Assembly (NCBI RefSeq): GCF_900099995.1
Contig: NZ_FNCZ01000002.1
Span: 310,001 to 374,000, forward strand
DNA from: Winogradskyella thalassocola
GTDB taxonomy: Bacteria; Bacteroidota; Bacteroidia; Flavobacteriales; Flavobacteriaceae
Direction of reading: 5' to 3'
DNA: 64,000 nt
Shown here: positions 32,299-42,547 of the stretch, piece by piece
How the letters are laid out: each line of letters opens with the position of its first letter
How positions within the stretch are numbered: position 1 is the first letter of the stretch
The notes under the pieces: generated by a model
Told to the model about the DNA's origin: nothing
The model's database searches: none
Seen by the model: only the letters and a program-made list of their open reading frames with translations
Translations under genes and position numbers: made by a program

Positions 32299-33912
32299 AT
32301 GATATTCAATTTAATAAATATAAAAGCATTACATTTTCTTAACGGACTTCCGCTAAGAAAGCCTTGTGTACTTGTGATTCTAAGCTTTTTGTTGTCGATA
32401 AATATGTATTCGCAACAAAGTGATCTTGTGTTAAAGGCAGAGGAGCTTGTTTATTCTAATCCGGTCGAAGCTATAAAAATAGCAGATCATATCTTAAATA
32501 TTAGTCAAGAACCCAATGAAAGTGCCATTGCAAACCTGCTATTAGCTAAAAGTTATATAGCCAATGGGGATTATGATAAGGCTATTGTTTATGCCTTTGA
32601 TAATATTAATCAGTTAGAAGAAGTAGATGTTAATACTCGAATTGAAAATAATATTATTAAAGCTACACTATTACGAAAACTATATTTAGATCCCCAATCT
32701 ATAGAATGCCTCAATAAAGCAAGAACTTTAAATTCTGAAATTTTATTAGAAAAAGACCGTTTTGAATTTCATATTTTTCTAGAACATATAAATATGCTTC
32801 TAGATAGACTTAATATTGATGAAGCACTTACAGAATTAAAAGAAAACGAAATTCATTTTAAAAATTTTTTAAATGAAAATGTAAATGAGAAAAGAGCACA
32901 TTATTTAGTAACTGCAAAAGCTTATAATAGTTTAACTCAGTACGATTCTGCGTTCGTTTATATAGACAAGACATTTGAACTTTTAAACACTTCTCAAAAT
33001 AATAACTTGTATGAAAAAGCCTTAGTTTATAAAGAATCGGGGCTATTATTTCTTCAAAATAAGGAATTTAAAAAAAGTAAAGAAACATTATTTATCGCAT
33101 TACAATTTGCTGAAATTTTAGATAATCCGTTTTTATTAGAGCAAATACATAGAGGGTTGGCGATCAATTATTTGGCCTCTAACCAGAATAATCAACATAA
33201 TGTCTATTATAAAAAATTTTTAAATCTAAATAATTCAATTGAAGAAATAGAGCAACAATCTGTTAATACGTATTTTAATATTATAAGTAGTCAAGAAGAA
33301 AGCAAACTAGAAAGTTATAATTCAAAATACAATCAGTATTTATTCATTTCATTTGCTGTGGCCATATTTATTATAATCGTTGGGATTTTAATTCTAATAA
33401 AAAGCGAAAACAGAAAAAAACGTAAAAGAGAAATTATCAATTATTTAGAGGTAAGCCGAAATGTCTTTACAAAAGTAAAACCAATACAAAAGGTACAAAA
33501 ACAAACTAGTAAACGTTTAGTCATACCAGAAGAAACCGAGCAAAATATAATAGTAAAGCTTCAACGATTTGAGAAATCTTTAAAGTATTTAAACAAAGAC
33601 ATGTCGCTTGCGTTGTTAGCAGGGCAATTTGAAACAAACACCAAATATCTATCTGAAATTATTAATAAAAACTATAATGATAATTTTAACACCTTTATAA
33701 ACAAGCTCAGAGTTAATTATATTATCGAAAAATTAAAAAGTGATACCAATTATATCAATTATAAAATTAGCTTTTTAGCAGATGAAAGTGGGTTTTCGTC
33801 ACATAGTAATTTTACAACAGTATTCAAAGGAATAGTTGGTATGTCACCAGCGACATTCATAAATTTATTAAAAATAGAACGAGAAGAAATTATAAATAAT
33901 AAGGAAACGTAA
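32299..33912 (+). CDS. TPR sensor-type transcription regulator with AraC HTH
   Basis: The 537-residue protein has an N-terminal signal/anchor (V-L-V-I-L-S-F-L-L-S-I-N-M-Y-S-Q), TPR-like helices in the expected periplasm (about 45-335), one membrane helix (about 350-370) and a cytosolic AraC/XylS HTH at about 425-530 (M-S-L-A-L-L-A-G-Q-F, then S-F-L-A-D-E-S-G-F-S-S-H-S-N-F, then V-G-M-S-P-A-T-F). This suggests one-component signalling across the membrane. Its stop shares a base with the start of the following TPR protein. It sits between two cargo genes and may control them (inference). Confidence 0.85.
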   Translation: MIFNLINIKALHFLNGLPLRKPCVLVILSFLLSINMYSQQSDLVLKAEELVYSNPVEAIKIADHILNISQEPNESAIANLLLAKSYIANGDYDKAIVYAFDNINQLEEVDVNTRIENNIIKATLLRKLYLDPQSIECLNKARTLNSEILLEKDRFEFHIFLEHINMLLDRLNIDEALTELKENEIHFKNFLNENVNEKRAHYLVTAKAYNSLTQYDSAFVYIDKTFELLNTSQNNNLYEKALVYKESGLLFLQNKEFKKSKETLFIALQFAEILDNPFLLEQIHRGLAINYLASNQNNQHNVYYKKFLNLNNSIEEIEQQSVNTYFNIISSQEESKLESYNSKYNQYLFISFAVAIFIIIVGILILIKSENRKKRKREIINYLEVSRNVFTKVKPIQKVQKQTSKRLVIPEETEQNIIVKLQRFEKSLKYLNKDMSLALLAGQFETNTKYLSEIINKNYNDNFNTFINKLRVNYIIEKLKSDTNYINYKISFLADESGFSSHSNFTTVFKGIVGMSPATFINLLKIEREEIINNKET

Positions 33913-35069
33913 TGCGTCTGAAATATCAATATTATCTTCTTTTTTTTGTGTTTATTTTTATAACACCTTCACTTGCTGCAACTCAAATATCAGTAAAAGA
34001 GGGGGACAGTTTGGTAAAGGAAGCCATAAAAGCAATTTACAAGGATCCTAACAAAGCAATTGCGTCAGGTTTATCTATTTATCATAATCAGGCTTTTTCT
34101 AAGCAAACTCGTACGAATGCATTAATTGTTGTTTCTACAGCGTATACCTCAAAAAGAGATTATCAAAAAGCTTTAGATTATGTTATTAAAGCTAATGAGT
34201 TTTCTAGTCAATTAGATAATAAAAAACTTCAAATTGAAATTTTATTTAAAACAGGAATTTTATATCAGCAACTAAAGATTTATGATAAGGCCATAGAATA
34301 TATGGAGGACGTTGAAAAAAGATGTTTAGAGTATCCTGATAGAGATGTTGTTGGAGGAACCTTGGCGTCTAGCTATTTGGTAAAAGGATTTGTGTATAAA
34401 GACAATTTAAATTGTGATATTGCTATAGAGTTTTTTGACAAAGGATTAAAAGAATACGAAAGACTAGGTAATTATAATCATAATAGAAGTATAGGCTATT
34501 ATAACAAAGGAAATTGTCAAATATTGCTTTCAGAAAACGCTAATGCAAAGGAAAGTTTTAATAAGTCTATAGAATTGGCAAATATCGAAAATGCCAGTAG
34601 CTTAGTTTCATTTGCAGAAAAAGGTATGGCAGAAGTACATACGTTAGAAGGCAAATACCAAGAGTCTGTTTTTCTTTTGCAATCTGCACTTGAAAAATCT
34701 AAAAATGTAGGAGATTTAGTTTTAAATTTAGGAATATACAAAGGACTCTTTGAGAATTATTTAGCGCTAAATAATTGGAGCGAATATCAAAAATATTACG
34801 AACTCTTTCTGAAAACACAATTGGAAATTAAAAAATCTGAACGCAACTCTGTAAGTGTATCGATTATTGAAAATTCTAAAAATTTAAATGCAGAATTAGA
34901 TGGTATTCAATCTAAATTTAAAAATAGAATTTACGTAATTGTTTTAATAGTATTAACCTTCATATTGGTCGTGATTTTTATTGAAATTAAAAATAAAAAG
35001 GCTATAAAAGTACTACAACAAAAAATAGAAAGCACTCAAAGCATAAAACCTTCAATTAATATTAAATAG
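33912..35069 (+). CDS. TPR membrane protein lacking the AraC domain
   Basis: The 385-residue protein has the same plan as the previous product up to the membrane helix: signal peptide, TPR helices (about 35-310), and membrane segment (I-V-L-I-V-L-T-F-I-L-V-V-I-F-I) near residue 345. It then stops after about 25 basic residues, with no DNA-binding domain. It overlaps the upstream stop codon by one base. It may be a co-sensor, decoy or a gene that lost its HTH. Confidence 0.82.
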   Translation: MRLKYQYYLLFFVFIFITPSLAATQISVKEGDSLVKEAIKAIYKDPNKAIASGLSIYHNQAFSKQTRTNALIVVSTAYTSKRDYQKALDYVIKANEFSSQLDNKKLQIEILFKTGILYQQLKIYDKAIEYMEDVEKRCLEYPDRDVVGGTLASSYLVKGFVYKDNLNCDIAIEFFDKGLKEYERLGNYNHNRSIGYYNKGNCQILLSENANAKESFNKSIELANIENASSLVSFAEKGMAEVHTLEGKYQESVFLLQSALEKSKNVGDLVLNLGIYKGLFENYLALNNWSEYQKYYELFLKTQLEIKKSERNSVSVSIIENSKNLNAELDGIQSKFKNRIYVIVLIVLTFILVVIFIEIKNKKAIKVLQQKIESTQSIKPSINIK

Positions 35070-35130
35070 TATAATATTTTCGTCTAAAAGACTGTTTGTT
35101 AGGTTTTTAGATGTTAGTTTTGACTGTTAG

Positions 35131-35145
35131 ATTTCGGGAAAAAAT
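35131..35145 (+). promoter_or_regulatory. ATTTCGGGAAA motif upstream of the giant adhesin
   Basis: The same core as the centre of the palindrome at 28831-28854 (ATTTCGGGAAA). Here the outer arms are only partly conserved. It lies about 150 bp upstream of the chosen start at 35279. Candidate binding site. Confidence 0.4.
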
Positions 35146-35278
35146 AAAGACTTAAGCTATATATATTGATCATATAGATATATATTTAGCATTAAATTAT
35201 TAATTCTGAAATTGATTTAACATGAGAAACAAGTTACAAAAATCAGTAGAAAGAGAGTCTAGCTTTTCTTCGATTACA

Positions 35279-38200
35279 ATGTTTAAAAACAGAAATTTCC
35301 GTTTTGCCTTTACACTATTTTTATTAATTTCAGTAAAAGGGTTTGCGCAATTAAATGAAACTTTTGATAGTGGTATTCCTGCAACATGGACACTCATTGG
35401 AAATGGAGTTGGTGGCGTTGATTGGAGTACAACTACAGACGGTTATTTAAGTACTAACGGAGTTTCAATAAATCCGAGTTCAGATAATATTGGTGATCAA
35501 AATACAGCTCAGTATTTTTTAGTTACTCCGCAAATTGCGGTTCCGGAAAATGGTGAAATTCAATTTTATACAAAGCAAGCGAGTGATATAGATAATGGTG
35601 CGCAATACCAAATAAGACTTTCTACGGCAGCGCAACCCGATGTTAATGGGTTCAACATTACGCTTCAATCTTATACCGAATCTACCTTAAATATAGGTGA
35701 TCAAACAACTTATGAAAAAAAGGTTATTGAAATACCTACTTCAATTCCGGCTGGATTAAATATATATATTGCATTTGTGACCATAAACACGCAAAATGGA
35801 GCAGTACCAACTGGTGACGAATGGTTTGTAGATGAAGTTTCTATTTTAGAAGGTTGTATAGAAGTTGACGATGACACTGTTACTATTGATAGCATAACCG
35901 TAGACACAGCTGAAGTAACTTGGTCGCATCCTACGACAACCAATTTTGAAATTCAAATAATTCCTGCTGGTGGTGTGCCTGCCGATAGTGGGATTTCAGT
36001 AACAGGAACTAGTTATTCTTTAATGAATTTAGATCCTGAAACAGAATTCGATATTTATATAGCTGCCATATGTGATAACGATACACAGAGTACATTTACA
36101 GGTCCTTATACTTTTGAAACTTCTAAATATGGCTTGTCTTGTGCTGAGCCTATTGTGGTTCCAGATATTTCAACAACTCCTTACGTCTTAGCAGACAATT
36201 TAGCTAATTGGGTAAACCCAGATGAAGAATATCCCACACAAGGCACAAATTGCCTACCAGGCAATAGCATATATAACTATTTAAGAGGTGATAAAGTATT
36301 CTTAACTTACACTCCAACTCAAGATGGGTTAGTAACAATAACACAAACTACTTTTGATACTAATGATCCAGTTACCAACTGTTATAATCCTCAAAGTTCG
36401 GTTCTTGTTTATGATAGTTGTGCTTCTGTTGGAGTTAACTGTATTGCAGGAACAGCCACAGTAAATGGTAACGAACCAAAAGCTATTAGCAACCTCTTTG
36501 TTGAGGCAGGACAAACATACGTTATAGTTGTATCTTCATTTTTTGGAACTGGCGCAGGAATCTGTTTTGAATTAGAAATTTCAGCACCAGCATGTGCGCC
36601 TCCAGCAGATTTTGAATATAATAATTTAACGGAAAACAGTGTTGCATACTCTTGGGATAATATTGGAGGATTTTCAGAGGCTTGGGAGTATATTGTTGTA
36701 CCAGCCGGTTCTGGAGAACCAACAGGTTCGGGAACACCAACGACTACCAATGTAGGAAATGTTATTAATACAGGATTAATACCAGCTACCGCATACGATC
36801 TTTATGCAAGGTCTATGTGTAATGGCATACCTGGTGCTTGGAGTATTCCAAATAGATTTACTACACAATGTCCAACGTTTGATACACCATATTTTACAGA
36901 TTTCGATACGGCAACTCCAGAAAATCCTGAAACATGTTGGACAGCAATAGATAAAAACAAGGATGGTACAACTTGGACTTTTATTGGTGGATGGGCTACT
37001 GTAGCAACTTCAATTGCGCGATACGAAAATAATGATATTTATGCGTCACCTCGTGTGAATTTAGACGGAACACCAAAACGTGTACGTTATAAGGTGAGAT
37101 CAAATCAAGGAGCTTCAACTTACACGTTAAAGTTATCTACAACAGGAGTGGGTTATGATGATTTTACTACAGTTCTTTTACCAACAACAACGATAACTAA
37201 TACAACTTTTGATGAAATAATTGTTGATATCCCAGAAACTATCACAGGTGAGGTAAATATTGCATGGATTGTTGAACCTAACACTACAGAAACAGGAAAC
37301 AGAATCCTTTTTGATGAAGTATATATTGAAGACAAACCATCTTGTCCAGATCCACTAAATCCATTTGTAATACAGATTACGGCCAATTCGGCATGGTTTT
37401 TTTGGACTGCTGGAGATGAAGAATCCCAGTGGGAAGTTGTTATTCAAGATTTAGACACAGGTATACCTACCGTATCTGGCGTTTTAACATCTAGCAATTT
37501 TCCTTATATGGCAACTGGTTTAGATTCAGGTAATAGATATGAATATTATGTAAGAGCTGTTTGTGCGGAAGATGACTTAAGTCAATGGGTTGGGCCAGTA
37601 CCTTTTACGACGCTATGTACGTCATATGACACTCCGTTTTATGAGAGCTTTGATGATAGTGACCCAGATACTCAAAAATTCTGTTGGAAAATTACAGATT
37701 CAAATAATGACGATATAAAATGGACAATTGACGGAACCCATGCTATTTTAAGTACAGCTTCATTTACACCACCTACAAGCTTTAATGATTATTTAATTTC
37801 TCCAAAAATTAATTTAGATGGCACTCCAAAAGCATTAACATTTAAAGTAAGAGCTGATTTTTCACTCTTCGCTAGTGCAACACGTTTTGGTCTAGAAGTT
37901 TTGATGTCTACCACAAATACCAGTCCAGGTAGTTTTTCAGTTATTTCTCCACTTGAAATAATCACCAACAGTTCATACGAGGAAAGAACCATAATAGTAG
38001 AAGGTACAGGAGCAGTTTATTTTGCCTTTAGAGTACCACCACAATTTACAGGACCTTGGTCAGACTTAAGTATTGACGATGTTAGGATTACAGATGCGCC
38101 AACATGTCCTAATCCTACTGATTTAGTCGTTAACACTGTTTTAACTGATGCCGCTGATTTATCATGGACAGCAGGCTATCAAGAGACAAGTTGGAATATA

Positions 38201-41200
38201 GCTGTGCAATTGGCAGGTTCAGGAATTCCAACATCAGGTATAGCTGAATCAACTACGGGTTATATTGCCTCTGATTTAACACCAAATACTGAATACGAAT
38301 ACTATGTGCAAGCAGATTGTGGTGATACAACTAGTGAATGGGTTGGGCCAATTATCTTTAGAACCCTTTGTACTGCTTTTACAACGCCTTTTGTAGAAAC
38401 ATTTAACTATGATTCTACTTCTGAAGATTGCTGGCAAATCGTTAATAATAATGGTGATATTTATTGGTGGGGAATGGATAACACAGCTTTCTCTTACGAA
38501 GGTGATCAAGCTGCAGCAATTGGTACGACAACTAACGGAGCTAGTGACGATTGGTTAATTTCTCCAACAATTACTGTTACAGAAAATCAACGCTTAAGAT
38601 TTTATTATAGAGTAACTTACGACTGGGGAACTGAAGATTTAGAAGTATTACTCTCTACTAATGGAACGGGATTAGATCAATTTACAACGGTTTTATATGA
38701 TTCTGGCAACGATCCTGTGGTCATCAATAATGAAAACTATTTAGTTAAGATCATTAATTTACCAGATGGAATTGTAGGTGATGTAAATATCGCTTTTCAC
38801 GTACCAGAATATCCACCTAATCCAGAGGGCTATCGTGGTTTAGGTCTTATTATAGACAATATTAATATTGAAGATAGACCTGAATGTGCAGAGCCAACAA
38901 ATGTTACGTTCGCCAACATTATAGATACAGAAGTGCTAGTAGGCTGGGATGTTAATGGTTCTGAAACCGAATGGGAAGTTTCAGTACAACCATCAGGAAC
39001 ACCTGCACCAGTAGGAGATACAGATCCTAGCTATTTATACACAGCAACATCTAATCCATTTCTAGTAACCGGACTTACAGCTTCAACGAGCTACGAAGTG
39101 TATATTAGAGCCGTATGTGATAGCTCTGAAAGTGAATGGACAAGTCCACAAGACTTACTAACAAAATGTAGTTTTGAAAACCTATGTCAATATACCTTTT
39201 TACTAACAAGCGGCTATGATATATCGGCAACACTAGACATTACTCAAAACAACCAAGTTGTTCAATCTTTACCTTTCGAAGGTGAAGAAGATGAAGAATT
39301 TACTGTGTTTTTATGTTCTGGAGTAGAATTTTCAGTTCACTTTTCCACATTAGGTAGTGCACAGTCTCAATACGATGATTATCAATTTGACATTTTAAAC
39401 GAACAAGGAATTGTTTATGAAAGTCCCGTTGGTCTTCCACTAGGAACTATTGTATATGAAGGTGCTGCCTTATGTGGTGCCATTTCATGTCCACAACCCA
39501 CAGATTTAACCATTAGCGCAACCAATGTCATGTCTTGGACAGCTGGAGGAAGTGAAACGCAATGGGAAGTGGTCATTCAACCATTAGAGAATGGTACCAT
39601 ACCACAATCTGGAACAATAGTTTCCACAAACTCATTTACACCTATAGCTTCCGATTTTGTAGACCCTTATGCGACAACTTACGAATACTTTGTTAGAGCT
39701 ATTTGTGGAACAGATGACGAAAGTTATTGGTCTGGACCTTTTGAATTTGTAAGGAATGATGATGTTTCAACAGCTACTACGCTTCCAATAAATTCAAATG
39801 AATTCTGTGATCATTATGCAGCAGATGTGTCGTTCCTTGGCGCTACAGCATCATCAGAAACTATGAGTTGTGATGGTGATAATGCAGGGGATGTCTGGTT
39901 TAATTTTACAGCTGAATCTATCATCCATATTATAGAGGTTAACGGGTTTACTGGAACCTTTTACTACGCAACTGGTGATGAAGCTTATCCAGATATTACA
40001 ATGACGCTTTACAAAGATAATGGCGCTGGCAATCTTGAAGAATTAGCGTGCACCTACGACAAAGCATTAGTTGCTATGTATTCATCTGAATTAATTGTAG
40101 GTGAAAATTATAAATTAAGATTAACATTAAATAGTACAGTAACTAATAGCCGTAAATTTAAGGTCTGTTTAAGTACACCTTCAGACCTTTGTTCAGTAAA
40201 AACTGTAAATGGTGATTTTGAAGATCCGATCGTAGACAGAACAAATAGTTTTCTCGGATTTATAACAACAAAAGTTTTAACTGGATGGAGTAGTAACTTA
40301 CTTTTAGAGGAAGCTAATTCTGTGCTTGTTTGGGATGATTTATCATCTTCAGGTTTTGAACCTTATGAAGGAGGTCAAAGTGTTCAAATAAGAACCGATG
40401 ATCCTGATCTTATAGATCCAAATGACCCAGAAGTTAGAGGCTATTATAGAGACTTTGACTCTTCTGAAATAACATTATTCGATTTTAGTTATGCACATTT
40501 AGGTAGAGGTGGTGACAGAAGTCTTCAATTATTTGCAGGCCCTCCAGGTGGACCTTATACTATGATTAACGAAAACGTAGCTAGTATGGCTTGGACTCTT
40601 GTTACAGGAGAATATCAAGTTCCAGCAGGTCAAAATTTCACCCGATTCATTTTTAGAGCTAGCACGACCGATGATCTTGGTAATGTTATTGATGCTGTAA
40701 ATTTTGTTGCAAACAACGAGATAATCACAGAACCTTTCACTGTAGATTGCGATAATAACAATGCCAACGTATCAGCCAACGGAAAAGGCACTTGGATTCC
40801 AAGTGATTCTAACCCAGGAGCAGTTGCAATAACAGACGCTAATAGTAGATCAACATCTATTACTAATTTTGTACAACCAGGAGTTTATACGTTCACATGG
40901 CAAACGTCTTACTGTTCATATGATATAGAAATCACGTATAACGGCATCTCTGACACGCCAGAAGTTACTAGCCCAGTAGAGTATTGTTTAGGAGATACCG
41001 CCGCACAACTGACAGCTACAGGTTCAGACACATACAATTTAATGTGGTTTACCCAAGCCGTTGGAGGTACAGCAAGTGCAACAGCACCGACACCAAATAC
41101 CTCAGTTGTAAATACAACATCCTATTATGCCGCTTATGTCGATACCGAAGGTTGTGAAGGTCCACGAGCAGAAATCGAAGTTGTCGTTAGTGATTCATTT

Positions 41201-42511
41201 ACACCAGAATTGACGTTTACTTACGAAGATACGTGTGTGGTTTCAACAGTAAACCCAACACCAAGTTTGATTACTGATTTTGCAACCGGAGGGACATTTA
41301 CATCAACGACCTTAACTGTAGATGCAAGTACAGGTGTTATAGATATAACATCAGCTACCTCAGGAGAACACGAGATCACCTATACATACGAAGGAGATGA
41401 GGATACTTGTACTTCTGCCGGAACGTATATCGCAACATTAAATTTAACCGCTGCTACAACCCCTGTAACACAATTTGATTATGGAACATCACCTTACTGT
41501 GAATTAGAAACGACTTCGGTACTACCGTCTGTTGCTTCAGGATTTACATTAGGTGGTGTCTATAGTTCAGCGTCATTAACAGTGGATTCTGCAACAGGTG
41601 CCATTGATTTATCAACGGTAACAGCAGGAAGTCATGAGGTAACTTATATGGTAGAAGCTGATGAAACCAATTGTTCAGAAGCCGCAACCGAAACTGCAAC
41701 TATTGAAATTACAGCAAGTATAACTCCTGTAACAGACTTCAGTTATGCTGAAGATATTTACTGTGCAGACAGTAGTTCTATTTTGCCAGAACTTGTTGCA
41801 GGATTTACCACAGGAGGTACATATAGTGCAGAAAGTGGATTATCTCTAAACGCAGCCACAGGGGAAATCAACGTGGCCTCAAGTACATTAGGAAATTATA
41901 ATGTGACTTATGAAATCGCAGAAGATGTTTCAAGCTGTATTGAAAACACCACGAGCACATTTAACATCACCATTCTCGATGCGATAGAAGTAGGAGTGGA
42001 AGGTGAGTGTAACGATTCGGATTATATTCTTACAGCATCTGCTTTAAATAATTCTTTTGATACAAGCGAGGCCAACTACACGTGGAAGGATGCAAATGGC
42101 AATGTCGTCGGTCAAAACTCAGAAGTATTCAATGTTTCGGATTATGCGAGTCAAAACCCAAATGCAAGCGTACCCTTACAATTTTCAATAACCGTAGATT
42201 TTGGAGGCTGTTCAATAACAACAAGCTATACCACCGAACGTTTATCCTGTCGTGATATTCCAAGAGGAATTTCCCCAGATGGTAATGGTAAAAACGACAC
42301 GTTCGATTTATCGGGTTATGGTGTTAAAGAACTAAATATCTTCAACCGTCATGGAGTTGCCGTTTATAACTTTAATGGTACCTATACCAAACAATGGCAT
42401 GGGCAGACCAACAAAGGAGACGACTTACCAGATGGTACGTATTTCTATACCATTCATAAAGACGACGGGAGTTCATTAACGGGTTGGGTATTTATCAACA
42501 GAGCACAATAA
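35279..42511 (+). CDS. Giant T9SS type B adhesin with anchor-J and Fn3 domains
   Basis: I choose the ATG at 35279, which starts the signal peptide (M-F-K-N-R-N-F-R-F-A-F-T-L-F-L-L-I-S-V-K), rather than 35222. The roughly 2410-residue product has an N-terminal choice-of-anchor/MAM-like domain, then alternating MAM-like units (T-P-F-x-E-x-F, D-C-W-Q/K-I-x-D/N, D-x-I-x-I-x-D) and Fn3-like units (W-E-V-V/S-I/V-Q). Later it has a PPC-like unit near 1530 and Ig-like domains from about 1840. The last 85 residues are a gliding-associated type B sorting domain (P-R-G-I-S-P-D-G-N-G-K-N-D-T-F, D-G-T-Y-F-Y). The PorP/SprF-like gene directly downstream is the typical partner of type B cargo. Confidence 0.9.
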   Translation: MFKNRNFRFAFTLFLLISVKGFAQLNETFDSGIPATWTLIGNGVGGVDWSTTTDGYLSTNGVSINPSSDNIGDQNTAQYFLVTPQIAVPENGEIQFYTKQASDIDNGAQYQIRLSTAAQPDVNGFNITLQSYTESTLNIGDQTTYEKKVIEIPTSIPAGLNIYIAFVTINTQNGAVPTGDEWFVDEVSILEGCIEVDDDTVTIDSITVDTAEVTWSHPTTTNFEIQIIPAGGVPADSGISVTGTSYSLMNLDPETEFDIYIAAICDNDTQSTFTGPYTFETSKYGLSCAEPIVVPDISTTPYVLADNLANWVNPDEEYPTQGTNCLPGNSIYNYLRGDKVFLTYTPTQDGLVTITQTTFDTNDPVTNCYNPQSSVLVYDSCASVGVNCIAGTATVNGNEPKAISNLFVEAGQTYVIVVSSFFGTGAGICFELEISAPACAPPADFEYNNLTENSVAYSWDNIGGFSEAWEYIVVPAGSGEPTGSGTPTTTNVGNVINTGLIPATAYDLYARSMCNGIPGAWSIPNRFTTQCPTFDTPYFTDFDTATPENPETCWTAIDKNKDGTTWTFIGGWATVATSIARYENNDIYASPRVNLDGTPKRVRYKVRSNQGASTYTLKLSTTGVGYDDFTTVLLPTTTITNTTFDEIIVDIPETITGEVNIAWIVEPNTTETGNRILFDEVYIEDKPSCPDPLNPFVIQITANSAWFFWTAGDEESQWEVVIQDLDTGIPTVSGVLTSSNFPYMATGLDSGNRYEYYVRAVCAEDDLSQWVGPVPFTTLCTSYDTPFYESFDDSDPDTQKFCWKITDSNNDDIKWTIDGTHAILSTASFTPPTSFNDYLISPKINLDGTPKALTFKVRADFSLFASATRFGLEVLMSTTNTSPGSFSVISPLEIITNSSYEERTIIVEGTGAVYFAFRVPPQFTGPWSDLSIDDVRITDAPTCPNPTDLVVNTVLTDAADLSWTAGYQETSWNIAVQLAGSGIPTSGIAESTTGYIASDLTPNTEYEYYVQADCGDTTSEWVGPIIFRTLCTAFTTPFVETFNYDSTSEDCWQIVNNNGDIYWWGMDNTAFSYEGDQAAAIGTTTNGASDDWLISPTITVTENQRLRFYYRVTYDWGTEDLEVLLSTNGTGLDQFTTVLYDSGNDPVVINNENYLVKIINLPDGIVGDVNIAFHVPEYPPNPEGYRGLGLIIDNINIEDRPECAEPTNVTFANIIDTEVLVGWDVNGSETEWEVSVQPSGTPAPVGDTDPSYLYTATSNPFLVTGLTASTSYEVYIRAVCDSSESEWTSPQDLLTKCSFENLCQYTFLLTSGYDISATLDITQNNQVVQSLPFEGEEDEEFTVFLCSGVEFSVHFSTLGSAQSQYDDYQFDILNEQGIVYESPVGLPLGTIVYEGAALCGAISCPQPTDLTISATNVMSWTAGGSETQWEVVIQPLENGTIPQSGTIVSTNSFTPIASDFVDPYATTYEYFVRAICGTDDESYWSGPFEFVRNDDVSTATTLPINSNEFCDHYAADVSFLGATASSETMSCDGDNAGDVWFNFTAESIIHIIEVNGFTGTFYYATGDEAYPDITMTLYKDNGAGNLEELACTYDKALVAMYSSELIVGENYKLRLTLNSTVTNSRKFKVCLSTPSDLCSVKTVNGDFEDPIVDRTNSFLGFITTKVLTGWSSNLLLEEANSVLVWDDLSSSGFEPYEGGQSVQIRTDDPDLIDPNDPEVRGYYRDFDSSEITLFDFSYAHLGRGGDRSLQLFAGPPGGPYTMINENVASMAWTLVTGEYQVPAGQNFTRFIFRASTTDDLGNVIDAVNFVANNEIITEPFTVDCDNNNANVSANGKGTWIPSDSNPGAVAITDANSRSTSITNFVQPGVYTFTWQTSYCSYDIEITYNGISDTPEVTSPVEYCLGDTAAQLTATGSDTYNLMWFTQAVGGTASATAPTPNTSVVNTTSYYAAYVDTEGCEGPRAEIEVVVSDSFTPELTFTYEDTCVVSTVNPTPSLITDFATGGTFTSTTLTVDASTGVIDITSATSGEHEITYTYEGDEDTCTSAGTYIATLNLTAATTPVTQFDYGTSPYCELETTSVLPSVASGFTLGGVYSSASLTVDSATGAIDLSTVTAGSHEVTYMVEADETNCSEAATETATIEITASITPVTDFSYAEDIYCADSSSILPELVAGFTTGGTYSAESGLSLNAATGEINVASSTLGNYNVTYEIAEDVSSCIENTTSTFNITILDAIEVGVEGECNDSDYILTASALNNSFDTSEANYTWKDANGNVVGQNSEVFNVSDYASQNPNASVPLQFSITVDFGGCSITTSYTTERLSCRDIPRGISPDGNGKNDTFDLSGYGVKELNIFNRHGVAVYNFNGTYTKQWHGQTNKGDDLPDGTYFYTIHKDDGSSLTGWVFINRAQ

Positions 42512-42547
42512 TCATAAATGAAAACACAGCAATATAAAATAGACATG

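Noticed and set aside
35222-35278. Start of the giant adhesin at 35222
   Set aside because: The signal peptide begins at the ATG at 35279; the upstream 19 residues are charged and not signal-like.
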